The notes beneath the pieces are model-generated. The model was not told where the DNA came from, searched no databases, and saw only the letters and a list, made by a program, of their open reading frames with translations. From Acetatifactor muris (GTDB lineage: Bacteria > Bacillota > Clostridia > Lachnospirales > Lachnospiraceae), in contig NZ_JANJZD010000007.1 of assembly GCF_024623325.1 (NCBI RefSeq), positions 124,001-188,000 of the forward strand: a stretch of DNA of 64,000 nt, given 5' to 3'. Each line of letters starts with the position of its first letter. Within the stretch, counting starts at the first letter, position 1. This document shows, piece after piece, positions 8,724 to 18,700 of the stretch. The translations under genes were made by a program, and so were the position numbers.

Positions 8724-9812
8724 TTAATCCTTCAGAAACGGTGTGGTATCCGCTTTAATCGTCTCATTGTATTCCATTACACTGTCGCTGACTGTATAAT
8801 CATCGTCTCCGAACAGGAACTGATGCAGCCATACCACATTGGACTCCAGGTCTGTGGGAATCACACAGGCCCCCTTGGCCCCCATATTGGCATTGCCACG
8901 CATATCCGGCTGAGGAAATCCGTCTTCCGCCACAATTCTGTAATTTGCAATATTTCCCAGCAGCTCCAGAATGTCATTGGAATCCAGGCTGGTATAAATA
9001 TCCCCGATGCAGTCGTTAAAGACATTGGTCAGTGTCACCAGGTCTGTCTTCTTCGCCTGCTCCTCAATGGCCTGAATCACCTCTCTCTGACGGGCTGCAC
9101 GCTGGAAATCATCCCCCTTTGTATGGCGAATCCGGCAGTAAGCTGTGGCCTGCAGACCGTTCAGCAGCTGATATCCTGCCTCCGTCACCGGAGTATAATC
9201 ACACTTCAGCACCTCACAGATGGAAATCTGATAATTGTTAATATGCTTCAGCTCTTCGCTGTCCACGTCGATATAGATACCGCCAAGTCCGTCGATTACC
9301 TTGCTTAACCCTCTGTAGCCCACAGTCACAAAATTGGTGATATCCATGTCCAGATTCATATTCAGCATCTTAACTGCCTGCTCCGCACCGCCGAAGGAAT
9401 ATGCCGCGTTGCATTTTCTGAATTCGTCGCCGATGTTCAGATAAGTATCCCGGTAAATACTGACCAGCTTGATATCTCCCGTATCCATATTGATATTGGC
9501 AATCATGATACTGTCGCTGCGGCTGCCCTTGTAAAGCTGCTTATCCGAGGTTGCGTCCACGCCAAACAGCGCAATATTCATGTATCCATGCATCTTCCCG
9601 CCCTCTTCCTTGCTCTCAATTACCTGGGAGGGAATTGCCAGATTATCCGGATCCAGATAGGTCACTTTGGGACCCTCCCCGGATTTATTCATAACCAGAT
9701 ATAATACCGCAATCATAATCAGAATAATCAGAATCTCCACGGCAAAAAGGACCATCTTCCTCTTCTGCCTTGCCGCCCGCTGTCTTGCATTCATTTTTCC
9801 CTGTGGTGCCAT
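8724..9812 (-). CDS. LytR-CpsA-Psr (LCP) family glycopolymer ligase
   Basis: 362 residues. A basic cytosolic start (RQRAARQKRK) leads into one membrane helix (about 20-42), so the catalytic domain is outside. The LCP domain shows the pyrophosphate-binding arginines and acidic residues in KGSRSDSIMIANI, SIYRDTYLNIG and RAARQREVI. LCP enzymes move lipid-linked glycopolymers onto the MurNAc 6-OH of peptidoglycan. It follows the initiating glycosylphosphotransferase by 27 bases and is therefore the likely wall-attachment enzyme for a glycan made here. RBS GGAGAAGG. The DUF-type C-terminal extension of some LCP proteins is not present. Confidence 0.9.
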   Translation of the reverse strand: MAPQGKMNARQRAARQKRKMVLFAVEILIILIMIAVLYLVMNKSGEGPKVTYLDPDNLAIPSQVIESKEEGGKMHGYMNIALFGVDATSDKQLYKGSRSDSIMIANINMDTGDIKLVSIYRDTYLNIGDEFRKCNAAYSFGGAEQAVKMLNMNLDMDITNFVTVGYRGLSKVIDGLGGIYIDVDSEELKHINNYQISICEVLKCDYTPVTEAGYQLLNGLQATAYCRIRHTKGDDFQRAARQREVIQAIEEQAKKTDLVTLTNVFNDCIGDIYTSLDSNDILELLGNIANYRIVAEDGFPQPDMRGNANMGAKGACVIPTDLESNVVWLHQFLFGDDDYTVSDSVMEYNETIKADTTPFLKD

Positions 9813-9839
9813 AAAACCTTCTCCTTGTCAGTAAAATTG

Positions 9840-11246
9840 TTAATAAGCATTTTTATTAATAAATCCTGTCACAAAAGTCATCAGGATTATTTTCAGGTCA
9901 AACCATATAGTCCAGTTCTCAATATAATAAATGTCATATTCAATTCGTTTTCGGATAGAAGTATTCCCCCGAAGTCCATTTACCTGCGCCCATCCGGTGA
10001 GACCCGGCCGCACCTGATGCTTAATCATATACCTGGGGATTTCTTCCTTAAACTTTACCACAAAAAGCGGGCGTTCCGGTCTGGGCCCTACCAGACTCAT
10101 ATCCCCTTTTAAGATATTGAACAGCTGGGGCAGTTCATCCAGGCTTGTACGACGCAGGAACCTGCCCAGCGGCGTAACCCTGGGGTCATTCCGCACCGTC
10201 CATGCTTTCTTCTCCTCCGCGGGCGACTGCTGCTCCATGCTGCGGAATTTATACATATAAAATGACTTATTGTGAAGCCCCACTCTCTCCTGTCTGAAAA
10301 TCACAGGACCGGGGCTGGTAAGTTTAATCAGCAGAATCACAAGCAGCATAATCGGAGAAGTCAGTGCAATCCCTGCCAGCGCACCGAAGATATCCATCAT
10401 CCGCTTCAGCATGATATTTCCCGTATTGGTCAGGGGCACATACCTGATATTAATCACCGGCAGCCCCATCAGATCCTCTGTATAAGGTTTGCTGGGAATC
10501 AGACTGTTGTAATCCGGGATAAATTTCGTATGGACACCCGATTTCTCACAGATGGATACGATATCCTCCAGATGATCGTAATCCTGCAGTGAGAGGGAAA
10601 TGGCAATTTCATCCAGACTGTTCTCCGGCAGAATTACTTCCAGATTCCCCAGCCTGCCCAGGACCTTTACGCCCTTGTACGTGGTTCCCGCAGGAATATG
10701 ATCATCCAGAATCCCGCAGGCCACATATCCCCACTGGGGATTGTCCGTCAGTCTGTCAATATATGCTTCCGCCGCCCGGGAATATCCCACCAGCAAAATG
10801 TGTTTCAGATTATACCCTCTGCTGCGGATCTTTCGGAGTCCCTTCCGCAGAGTCAGCCGAAAGCAGGAAGTGATAAAAACATTAATAAAATAAAAAAGCG
10901 CCATCACCGAACGGGAAAAATTGAACTCCCGGATAATCATGTACAGAACAATGATCAGAGCCATAATTCCGATGGTATTGGCCTTCACAATTCCGAATAC
11001 TTCAAATCGCCGCCGTACTGTCCGCTTCGGTGCATAGACACTGCAGGAATAGTAAAGGAACATGTAAGCGGGAACAATAAAGAACAACAACATAAAATAA
11101 TCACCGGCCGGAAGCACCCCGATTCCCGGCCCGTCATTTAAAACGTAAAATTTAAAGAAATAGGCCAGCATAAGCGAAGCCGCCGTAATGGCAGCATCGG
11201 CAATTACCATTAACCGGTTGAATACTTTCTGATTATCTTTTATCAT
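9840..11246 (-). CDS. Undecaprenyl-phosphate sugar-1-phosphate transferase (WbaP/CpsE/WcaJ type)
   Basis: 468 residues from ATG 11246, where AGGTGG lies at good spacing; an in-frame GTG (11255) is less likely. Four to five N-terminal membrane helices (about 15-110) are followed by a Rossmann-like CoA-binding fold (HILLVGYSRAAEAYIDRL), another helix, and the catalytic domain. The latter has KRMMDIFGALAGI, YKFRSM, DELPQLFNILKGDMSLVGPRPE and RPGLTGWAQVNG, the standard set for this family. It starts repeat-unit synthesis by putting a hexose-1-phosphate on undecaprenyl phosphate. The exact sugar, Glc or Gal, cannot be told. A TATAAT box and three 10-base-phased TTCTTA repeats lie upstream. LCP follows directly. 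Confidence 0.93.
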   Translation of the reverse strand: MIKDNQKVFNRLMVIADAAITAASLMLAYFFKFYVLNDGPGIGVLPAGDYFMLLFFIVPAYMFLYYSCSVYAPKRTVRRRFEVFGIVKANTIGIMALIIVLYMIIREFNFSRSVMALFYFINVFITSCFRLTLRKGLRKIRSRGYNLKHILLVGYSRAAEAYIDRLTDNPQWGYVACGILDDHIPAGTTYKGVKVLGRLGNLEVILPENSLDEIAISLSLQDYDHLEDIVSICEKSGVHTKFIPDYNSLIPSKPYTEDLMGLPVINIRYVPLTNTGNIMLKRMMDIFGALAGIALTSPIMLLVILLIKLTSPGPVIFRQERVGLHNKSFYMYKFRSMEQQSPAEEKKAWTVRNDPRVTPLGRFLRRTSLDELPQLFNILKGDMSLVGPRPERPLFVVKFKEEIPRYMIKHQVRPGLTGWAQVNGLRGNTSIRKRIEYDIYYIENWTIWFDLKIILMTFVTGFINKNAY

Positions 11247-11277
11247 AAGCGCCACCTGAAGGTTACCTTACCACATT

Positions 11278-11283
11278 ATTATA
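11278..11283 (-). promoter_or_regulatory. -10 box upstream of the glycosylphosphotransferase gene
   Basis: A perfect TATAAT on the minus strand lies 32-37 bases upstream of the ATG at 11246. No convincing -35 is found at 16-18 bases, which suggests activator dependence. Three phased TTCTTA repeats sit about 30-60 bases further upstream, in an activator-like position. Confidence 0.45.
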
Positions 11284-11313
11284 AAAAGAACAACTTAGGA
11301 ATTTATGAAGCCG

Positions 11314-11340
11314 TTTCTTAATATTTCTTAAGAATTCTTA
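11314..11340 (-). promoter_or_regulatory. Three TTCTTA direct repeats phased at 10 bases
   Basis: The plus strand reads TTTCTTA at 11314-11320, TTTCTTA at 11324-11330 and ATTCTTA at 11334-11340, an exact 10-base period, so all copies face the same side of the helix. They overlap the last codons of the upstream GT2 gene. A two-copy version of the same box (35072-35090) lies upstream of the giant GH25 promoter. Confidence 0.4.
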
Positions 11341-12295
11341 TGGTGTTAAGATACAGCTGCCACTGAATACACAGATAATTCCTCAGATTACGGCATTTAA
11401 AAGGGATTCTTCGGGAACGTCCCTCTTTTGAAAACGATTTTTCAAGTCCCTCTCCCAATCCCTTCAAATATAAGAAGCCCATCCTTTTTTTAACAAAAAA
11501 TAAGAATTTTACCAAAAAACCAATCATCAGAAAAGGAAAATTTATAATCCGCTGGAGAAGCGGCATGTTTTTGGCAATGATATATACACTGTTGGCAGCG
11601 GCCAGTGAAGTCTTCCATTTATTGTAACGGGAGCCGCTGGAAGCGCTGCCGTAATGAATCACCTCCGCCGATGGCTCATAGTAATTCCTGTACCCGTGGA
11701 TTCTGGCTCGATACCCCATATCCAGATCTTCCAGATAGGCAAAATGTGCCTCGTCAAAAAGGCCGATTTCCGCAAATACGCTCCTGCGATAAATGGCCGC
11801 TCCTCCGCAGGAGGAAAATATCTCTGCCGCTCTCTGATATCCGTTCGCAGATTTTCCCTTCCCCCGGGCATATGCCCACCCCAGAACACAGTATCGGTCC
11901 CCGGCATCGTCAATTCGCTCCGGGGCGTCCCACATAAGCATCTTCGCACTGACAGAAAAAGCATGCGGCTTTTCCTCCATGGCATCCGTCAGCGACTTGA
12001 CAAAGTGCGGCCGTACTTCAGTGTCATTGTTCAGCAGAATCACAAACGGAGCTTCCGAAGCCTGAATTCCCACATTCACCGCATGACAGAAGCCCGTGTT
12101 GGAAGGCAACGCAATTACAGACACCTGCGGAAAACGCTGCCTCACAAGCTCCAGGCTTCCATCCACGGAACCATTATCTACCATCACCACCCGGAATTCC
12201 GGCGTCCCCTTCTCCTGTCGCAGCAGTGCCTTCAGGCAGCCTTCTATAAATTTCATCCCGTTATAATTGGGTATTACCACTGTCACTTTTTCCAT
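11318..12295 (-). CDS. Glycosyltransferase family 2, rhamnosyltransferase-like
   Basis: 325 residues from ATG 12295, giving MEKVTVVIPNYNG, the classic GT2 opening; the frame is open further upstream but that part lies inside the previous gene and lacks a ribosome binding site. The start overlaps the upstream GT2 stop by 13 bases, indicating coupling. The GT-A domain includes VMVDNGSVDGS, LLNNDTEV as metal-binding motif, FSSCGGAAIYRR and ERIDDAGD, features of the WbbL-type rhamnosyltransferases. The C-terminal part has amphipathic and hydrophobic helices (INFPFLMIGFLVKFLFFV), suggesting membrane association. It should add a sugar, possibly rhamnose, to the lipid-linked chain. The acceptor is unknown. 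Confidence 0.85.
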   Translation of the reverse strand: MEKVTVVIPNYNGMKFIEGCLKALLRQEKGTPEFRVVMVDNGSVDGSLELVRQRFPQVSVIALPSNTGFCHAVNVGIQASEAPFVILLNNDTEVRPHFVKSLTDAMEEKPHAFSVSAKMLMWDAPERIDDAGDRYCVLGWAYARGKGKSANGYQRAAEIFSSCGGAAIYRRSVFAEIGLFDEAHFAYLEDLDMGYRARIHGYRNYYEPSAEVIHYGSASSGSRYNKWKTSLAAANSVYIIAKNMPLLQRIINFPFLMIGFLVKFLFFVKKRMGFLYLKGLGEGLEKSFSKEGRSRRIPFKCRNLRNYLCIQWQLYLNTIRILKKY

Positions 12296-13671
12296 AGTCG
12301 CTCCCGCTTCAGCTTTATGGCGCAGTCCGGCAGATACAGAATCCTGTACCCGGCTTCCCTCAGTGCTCTGCACAGCCTCAGGCTCAGGTCTGTCCAGTCA
12401 CTGTCCTCCGGCAGCAGAGACACATCAAACACCTCCGTACCGGGAATTGCCTTATAATGTACCCCCAACACCTGCCGGAAAATCTCCCGGCATTCCTGTC
12501 GCACCCGGACATTGCGGATATCCACAGCGGAAGCATTCTGGGCCAGTGCCGCACGGTGCAGATAACCGCTGTACCCCACAGGAAGGCCCGCATAAATCGC
12601 CTCTCCCTCTTCTGTCATTCTTCCCCCGACAATCCGCTTCTTATACACCAGAGCTCCGCCCACAGCTGCCACATCCTGCCTGCTGTCGAAGATGGAGCCT
12701 TCATAGTGAAGTGCATAAAATCCCACATGCGCAGTCTCTTCCGCGCTTGCCTTCCATCCCGCTTCCCGGATAAAATCCTGCACCGCTCTGCGTCCCGCTT
12801 CATAGGCATAGCGTTTGCTCTGAGGATTTTCCGCTGTGGAACCGGTATGGCATCTCCAGTGATATAAAACTTTTGCTATATGGGCAATCCGGTCTTCCTG
12901 CCGCCCGATTTTCGCCGCTGCCCGCAACACCAGATCATAGTCCTGAGCGCCGTCATACTCCGGCCGGAATCTCAGCTCCTGTATCAGTTCCCGCTTCATC
13001 ACCAGAAAATGGCAGATATAATTATTGCTCAGCAACAGATCCAGATTAAAGTCTTCTTTCAGATTCGGTTCATAATATTCCGTTCTGTCTCCGTTACATT
13101 TATCTTCGTCGGAATACAGCATTTCCAATTGTATTCCCCGGTGTCTTCCTTCCTCAATCCGGACAGCCATTTCATGCAGAGCATTTTCCTCCAGAATGTC
13201 ATCATGGTCCAGCAGCCCTGCATACTCCCCGGATACATACTTCAGGGCCTGGTTGGTGTTCTCCGCAATTCCTCTGTTCTCCTCCAGACGTATATACCGT
13301 ATTCTGGAATCCTTTACAGACATGACCACCTTTTCCACACTGTCATCTTCGGTAGCATCCGCCAGAATCAGCTCCCAGCCAGGATAGGTCTGGCGGCGCA
13401 GAGATTCCAGCAATTCCCTGAGATACTTCTCTCTGGTACCGTATGCGGGTACCAGAATGCTGAAGCTCACAGGATATTCCCCCTGTTCCCATGTCCTTCT
13501 CTGCCCTTCCGGCGACGCCTCTGACAGCCGGGTCCGGCAATAAGAAGGCTGCCTTCTTTCGTCCAGTCTCTCCCTGACTGCGTACCAGGTTTGCCGCAGC
13601 CCGTTTCGCTTCAGATAATATATGGTTTTCTTCAGGTTAGCTGCATTGATTCTGCCCAAAGCCGCCTCCAT
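12283..13671 (-). CDS. Glycosyltransferase family 2
   Basis: 462 residues. A basic helical N-terminus (about 1-65) precedes a GT-A domain starting SFSILVPAYGT, with ADATEDDSVE, GLLDHDDILEENA as the DxD region, YSDEDKCN, and LLLSNNYICHFLVMKR, which it shares with the large GT2 enzymes at 18.9-23.0 kb. A C-terminal block (about 330-462) looks like a second, incomplete GT-A remnant. The donor is unknown. A hairpin that can pair with the ribosome binding site lies just upstream (13682-13721), suggesting translation control. It follows phosphoglucomutase by 112 bases. Confidence 0.85.
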   Translation of the reverse strand: MEAALGRINAANLKKTIYYLKRNGLRQTWYAVRERLDERRQPSYCRTRLSEASPEGQRRTWEQGEYPVSFSILVPAYGTREKYLRELLESLRRQTYPGWELILADATEDDSVEKVVMSVKDSRIRYIRLEENRGIAENTNQALKYVSGEYAGLLDHDDILEENALHEMAVRIEEGRHRGIQLEMLYSDEDKCNGDRTEYYEPNLKEDFNLDLLLSNNYICHFLVMKRELIQELRFRPEYDGAQDYDLVLRAAAKIGRQEDRIAHIAKVLYHWRCHTGSTAENPQSKRYAYEAGRRAVQDFIREAGWKASAEETAHVGFYALHYEGSIFDSRQDVAAVGGALVYKKRIVGGRMTEEGEAIYAGLPVGYSGYLHRAALAQNASAVDIRNVRVRQECREIFRQVLGVHYKAIPGTEVFDVSLLPEDSDWTDLSLRLCRALREAGYRILYLPDCAIKLKRERLWKK

Positions 13672-13681
13672 TTCACACGAA

Positions 13682-13721
13682 TCCCTGCCATAACTTGCAC
13701 CTTACGCAAATCAGGCAGGGA
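13682..13721 (-). promoter_or_regulatory. Hairpin covering the ribosome binding site of the GT2 gene
   Basis: On the minus strand TCCCTGCC (13714-13721) is complementary to GGCAGGGA (13682-13689). The second arm contains the purine-rich ribosome binding site that ends about 10 bases before ATG 13671. A smaller inner stem, TTGC with GCAA, stabilises the loop. There is no T run after it, so it is not a standard terminator. The effect on translation is inference. Confidence 0.45.
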
Positions 13722-13783
13722 ATCCTTTTCTTCTCTTATCATCTCTTACGACACTTTTCCTGCTGGCCAGGCAACAGTGTGAC

Positions 13784-15505
13784 TTACAGTTCCGCTTTCA
13801 GGTCCTCGGTAAGCTGCTCCAGCCTTGCCTGAGCGTCCTCCAGGCTGGTGCCCTTCACGCCCATGTAAAATTTAATCTTCGGCTCCGTGCCGGAAGGACG
13901 GGCACAGCACCACGCATCGTCCGGAAGTTCGAAGTAAAGCACATTTGATTTCGGCAGGCCGGTCTGGCCTTCCTCTCCTGTAACCATATCCACCACCCGG
14001 TCTGTCTCATAATCTCTGAACTTCAGCACTTTCCGGTCTCCGAAAGCCTTCGGCGGATTCTGGCGCAGCCTCTCCATAATCTCCGCAATCTGCCTGGAAC
14101 CGTCGATTCCCTTCAGCGTGATGGTATACTGAGATTCCTTATAGTAGCCGTACTTTTCATAAGTATCCAGCATCATATCCCACAGAGTCTTGCCCTGCTT
14201 CTTACAGAAAGCGGCAACCTCACATAGGCACATCACAGCGACGATGGCGTCCTTGTCCCTGGCGTGGGTTCCGGCCAGACAGCCATAGCTCTCCTCCAGA
14301 CCAAACACGTAATGGTTGCTTCCGCTGCGCTCAAAAAGCTTAATCTGCTCTCCGATAAACTTAAAGCCCGTGAGCACCTCAATCTTTTTCACCCCATAGG
14401 CACTGGTGATAGGTCCGGTCATATTGGTGGTGACAATAGTGGTAACCAGCGCGGGATTCTCAGGCATGGTCCCTGTGGCGGTTCTCTCTCTCAGAATATA
14501 TTCCGCTATCAGCATGCCGGACATATTCCCGGTAAAGGAAACATATTCTCCGGTTTTGGAGTCCTTTGCGTACACACCCAGACGGTCTGCATCCGGGTCC
14601 GTTGCCAGAACGATATCCGCATCCTTTTCCTTCGCAAGGCGAAGCGCATAGGTAAATGCCTTCGGATCCTCGGGATTGGGATAATCCAGCGTGGTAAAGT
14701 TGGGGTCCGGATTCTCCTGCTCGGGAACCACATAGACATGTTTGAAACCAAGTTCCGAAAGAATCCGTCTCGCAGGGACATTGCCTGTGCCGCAGAGAGG
14801 GGTGTACACAATCTTCAACTCATCCGCCACTTCCGCAATCACTTCCGGATGTATGATCTGCTTCTTCAGCTCTGTCATATAGGCGTCATCAATTTCTCTG
14901 CCGATAACCTGGTAAAGTCCCTTCTCCAGCGCTTCCTCCTTCGCCATGGTCTTCACAGTATGATAATCTCTGATACTCTTTACTTCCTCGATAATCTCTC
15001 TGTCAAAGGGCGCGGTGACCTGAGCGCCATCCTCCCAGTACACCTTGTATCCGTTGTACTCCGGCGGATTATGGCTTGCAGTCACAACGATTCCCGCTGT
15101 ACAGCCCAATGTGCGCAGGGCAAAGGAAAGCTCCGGTGTGGGTCTCAGCGCATCGAACACATATGCTCTGATGCCGTTGGCCGCCAGACACAGTGCCGCC
15201 ACATCCGCAAATTCAGGAGACATGCGTCTGGAATCATATGCAATTGCCACGCCTTTTTCCTGCGTTCCCTTCTTCAGTATAAAATTGGCAAGCCCCTGTG
15301 TGGCCTTACGGACTGTGTAGATATTCATCCGGTTGGTGCCGGCTCCTATGATTCCTCTGAGTCCCCCTGTGCCGAACTCCAGCTCCCTGTAAAATCTTTC
15401 TTCGATTTCCCCCTGGTTGTCACCAATGGCCTGCAGCTCATCCTTTGTCCCCTGATCAAAGTAATCGTCTTCCAGCCAGAAACGATATTCATCCATAAAA
15501 CTCAT
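13784..15505 (-). CDS. pgcA: Phosphoglucomutase / phosphomannomutase family (alpha-PGM)
   Basis: 573 residues, normal for the Firmicute PgcA type. It interconverts glucose-6-phosphate and glucose-1-phosphate, supplying the substrate of RfbA. All four domain motifs are intact: catalytic serine loop TASHNPPEYNGYKVYW (Ser about 144), metal loop DPDADRLGV, sugar-binding GLEESYGC, and the C-terminal phosphate-binding RPSGTEPKIKFY. It has its own extended -10 promoter and a good ribosome binding site (AGGAGAAGG). The gene lies between the hybrid kinase and the GT2/LCP set, consistent with supplying precursor for the surface glycan. Mannose specificity cannot be excluded by sequence. Confidence 0.93.
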   Translation of the reverse strand: MSFMDEYRFWLEDDYFDQGTKDELQAIGDNQGEIEERFYRELEFGTGGLRGIIGAGTNRMNIYTVRKATQGLANFILKKGTQEKGVAIAYDSRRMSPEFADVAALCLAANGIRAYVFDALRPTPELSFALRTLGCTAGIVVTASHNPPEYNGYKVYWEDGAQVTAPFDREIIEEVKSIRDYHTVKTMAKEEALEKGLYQVIGREIDDAYMTELKKQIIHPEVIAEVADELKIVYTPLCGTGNVPARRILSELGFKHVYVVPEQENPDPNFTTLDYPNPEDPKAFTYALRLAKEKDADIVLATDPDADRLGVYAKDSKTGEYVSFTGNMSGMLIAEYILRERTATGTMPENPALVTTIVTTNMTGPITSAYGVKKIEVLTGFKFIGEQIKLFERSGSNHYVFGLEESYGCLAGTHARDKDAIVAVMCLCEVAAFCKKQGKTLWDMMLDTYEKYGYYKESQYTITLKGIDGSRQIAEIMERLRQNPPKAFGDRKVLKFRDYETDRVVDMVTGEEGQTGLPKSNVLYFELPDDAWCCARPSGTEPKIKFYMGVKGTSLEDAQARLEQLTEDLKAEL

Positions 15506-15556
15506 CTTCCTTCTCCTCTCTTTACGCGCGCTGTTTTCAGACAGTCTTTTGAAGTC

Positions 15557-15586
15557 ATTTTATCATAAAACCCTTAATTATGCCAC
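15557..15586 (-). promoter_or_regulatory. Extended -10 promoter for phosphoglucomutase
   Basis: The minus strand shows GTGGCA (15581-15586), 18 bases, then TGATAAAAT, where TG-N-TAAAAT (15557-15565) is an extended -10. It lies about 50 bases upstream of the ATG at 15505. The same TGATAAAAT element is used in the promoter of the hybrid kinase gene upstream. Confidence 0.55.
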
Positions 15587-15639
15587 AGAAAGTTCGTCTT
15601 CCGCGCAGAATCGACCTCAGGCCGTAACCATTCAGCGCC

Positions 15640-15714
15640 CTGTCTGAACTGTTACCTCAGGCCTGCAGCGGCTCCGTGACCTGTCTGCTCTGTCACACAG
15701 GCCTCAGCCAGCGG
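15640..15714 (-). repeat. Imperfect tandem repeat across the hybrid kinase stop codon
   Basis: A unit of 32-34 bases occurs twice: 15640-15671 and 15681-15714, sharing CTGTCTG, CTGT, CAGGCCT and AGCGG. The second copy contains the last codons of the kinase gene (RWLRPV). A third, more distant copy at 15615-15636 would encode RWLRPE on the minus strand. It looks like small duplications of the gene's 3' end. Confidence 0.5.
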
Positions 15715-18700
15715 CCCATGCCCGCAATCAGCTCCGAAACATCCAGCGGTTTCTTCAGATGTCCGTTCATGCCCGCCTCCCTGCTGGCAGCCACATCCTC
15801 CGCAAAAGTATTGGCGGAGAGAGCCACAATGGGAACGGACAACGCATCGTTCCTGGGAAGCTTGCGAATGGCGCGGGTTGCCTCGTAACCGTTCATCACC
15901 GGCATCTGAATATCCATGAAAACCATATTGAAATATCCCTCCGGCATCATTTCAAACCGCCGCAGTCCTTCCATTCCGTCCGAGGCACATTCCACCATGG
16001 CACCGGTAGCGCCGATGATTTCCATGGCAATTTCCCGATTGATCTCATTGTCTTCCACCACCAGGATCCGATATCCCCGGAAAAGTTCGCCTGACGGAGC
16101 ATTTTCCGTCTGTCCTTCCGGCTCTTCCTCTGTCCCTTTGCCCCCCGGCCGTTTCAAAAGCAGCGTCACCGTAACTCTCGTGCCTTTGCCCGGTGCACTT
16201 TCCACACTGATACCGCCGCCCATCATACGCACAATATTCTGCGCGATGGTCATTCCCAGACCGGTGCCCGCGTTTTGCTCTGCCTCCGAATTCTCCGCCC
16301 GGCTGAATGGCTCGAAAATATGCGGTATAAAAGCCGCATCCATACCGATGCCATTGTCCTCAAAAACAAAGTCATAGGAACTGCAGCCATATTTCGCGGT
16401 ATCCCGTTCTATGAGAGATACTTCCAGTGTTCCCCCTGCAGGGGTATACTTTACAGAATTCCCCAGTATATTCAGAAATACCTGTCTCAGCCGGCTCTGG
16501 TCTCCAACGACACGCTCATGCCTTACCTGCACGGGATTGATTCTCAGATGCAGCCCCTTTTCCTGAACATCCGGAAGAACTGTGTCAGCCACATCCCGTA
16601 TCAGATCGGATAAGCAGCACTCGTCTGCCACCAGGTCCACATTGCCCGACTCAATTTCGCTCAGGTCAAGTATCTCGTTGACCTGGGACAGCAGATTATT
16701 GCTGGAAGCCGTAATCTTCCCAAGGCAGTCTCTGACTCGTTCCCCGTCTTCCACATGTTCCGAGGCAATTCTGGTCATTCCGATGATCCCGTTCATAGGA
16801 GTGCGGATATTATGACTCATCCGGGCCAGGAATTCGCTCTTGGAGGCATTGGCATGATTGGCCGCGGCGCAGGCCGCCTCGATTGCCCTCTGCTCCCGCA
16901 TTTCCTTCTGCTTGCTCTCCGTCACATCCTGCGCCACATAGACAATTCCTCTGGCTCTCCCCTCCTTATCGGCCTGGGTCATTACCGCAGTGGCCCGTAT
17001 CCAGCCGTAGCTTTCCGAATCCCTGCCATCCTTTCCGGGCTGCTTGCGGTAAGCAAAAGTGACAAACGGCTGCTCCGGTCCCAGTACCTGTCTCAGATTC
17101 CGGATACTCATGGTACAGAGATAGTCCGCTCTGTCCTCCGGGTGTACGAAATTTTCCGCATAGGTCCGCAGCGCTGTCATATAATCCGCCTCGTTGCCCA
17201 GAAGCTTTTCCACTTCGCCCTGCTGCGTCACGCTGCGGAACAGCTGCTGCTCCAGATCCCCATAATAAGTAGCAAAAAACATGCTGCTCAGGCTGCCGAT
17301 AATATTGGCCTGTTCCTGCGCCTTTTTCAATCGCATTTCTTCCTGACGCTTTTCCCTGGTAATATCCCGGCCCAGGATATTCACCAGTACCTGTCCGCCT
17401 CTGCGTATATAAGTAATGTGCTGCTCCAGCCACTGCTCTTCCGGTCTGTTCAGCCGATACTGACAGATCTCTTCGGAATAATCCTGCGTGTTTTCAGCCT
17501 GTTCCCTCACATGTTCCGGGCTCATACACGCCCGGAATTTATCCATGTCTTCCGGCCACACGGAACGCTCCAGCGCCTTCCGGTAATAGGTGGTATATCT
17601 TCCTGAACCGGCGTTCTGCGGCTCCGCACTTTCATTAAACCAGATTCGTTCACACTGATCCGTGTCCAGATGTATGGTAGTCATCACGTCAAACCGGGAC
17701 TTCAGAATGGCCGCCATCTGCATATCTCTCTGAGAGAGCGCCTGTTCCTGGCGCACACGCTTATCCACATCCTGCAGCGCCAGCACCGCGTGATCCTTCG
17801 TCCCCTGGTTCCTTCCAAAATAGGCGATTACCGCCACATATCTGTACTCGCTCCCGCCCTTCCACTGACAGAGCATATCCGTTTTCTGCATGCCTGTATC
17901 TCTGGCACGCCTCAGCCCCTCCAGAGAAAATTTCTGTGTGAATTTTTCCAGATTTTCAGGATGCATCTGTCTGGCAAAACGGGAATGCATCACCACATCC
18001 CACATGAGTGTCTGAGAAGTCCATCCCTCCTGGGTATAGCCCTCCTCCCTGATCAGATTCACCTTTCCGTTATTTAAATCAATGGCATACACGCCGAAAT
18101 TCTGTTCTCCCAGCGTGCGGGTGACCTCCTGGAGCCGGACACTGGCCTCATCCAGCTCCAGACTCTCTTTCAGCAGGTCCTGCACATCCTTCATATAGAT
18201 CAGCACTATCTGTTCCTGATCGGTATATCCGGAATCCGGCACTACCTCCATCAGGTTCCAGCGGAAACCGTTGGGTGAACTGCGCCGGTAGCTGCAGGTC
18301 AGAGTCTTCCTTCCGGTGCGCAGTGCTCCTTTCAGATATTCCAGATGGGTAAAGCTCAAAAAACGGTCCGCATCGTCCGGATGTATAATGCCGTTCTCCG
18401 TAAACTGCCTGAGCCATCCGGAAAAAGTATCCGCTTCCCTGTCCGCCGCCCAGTCTTCTGCGCCCGGTTTTACGAAATCGTAACTGTTACGGCTTAAATT
18501 AACTCTCAGAATCTTGCGGTAAACATGGCTGACCTCATCTATATGCGGGGTCACGGAAATCACAAAGGCAGGGATTTCATCCTGCCAGAGTATTCTTTTT
18601 GCCACCATGTCCACTGCCCTGCCAATGGAACTGTCGCAGCTGACCGAACGGTTTTCCGCTTTATCTCCAATATTCAGAAGAGGACAGTTAGCACAGGAAT

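Noticed and set aside
14264..15568. Long plus-strand open frame opposite phosphoglucomutase
   Set aside because: It is the antisense shadow of a complete enzyme gene with all motifs; it has no ribosome binding site or domain.
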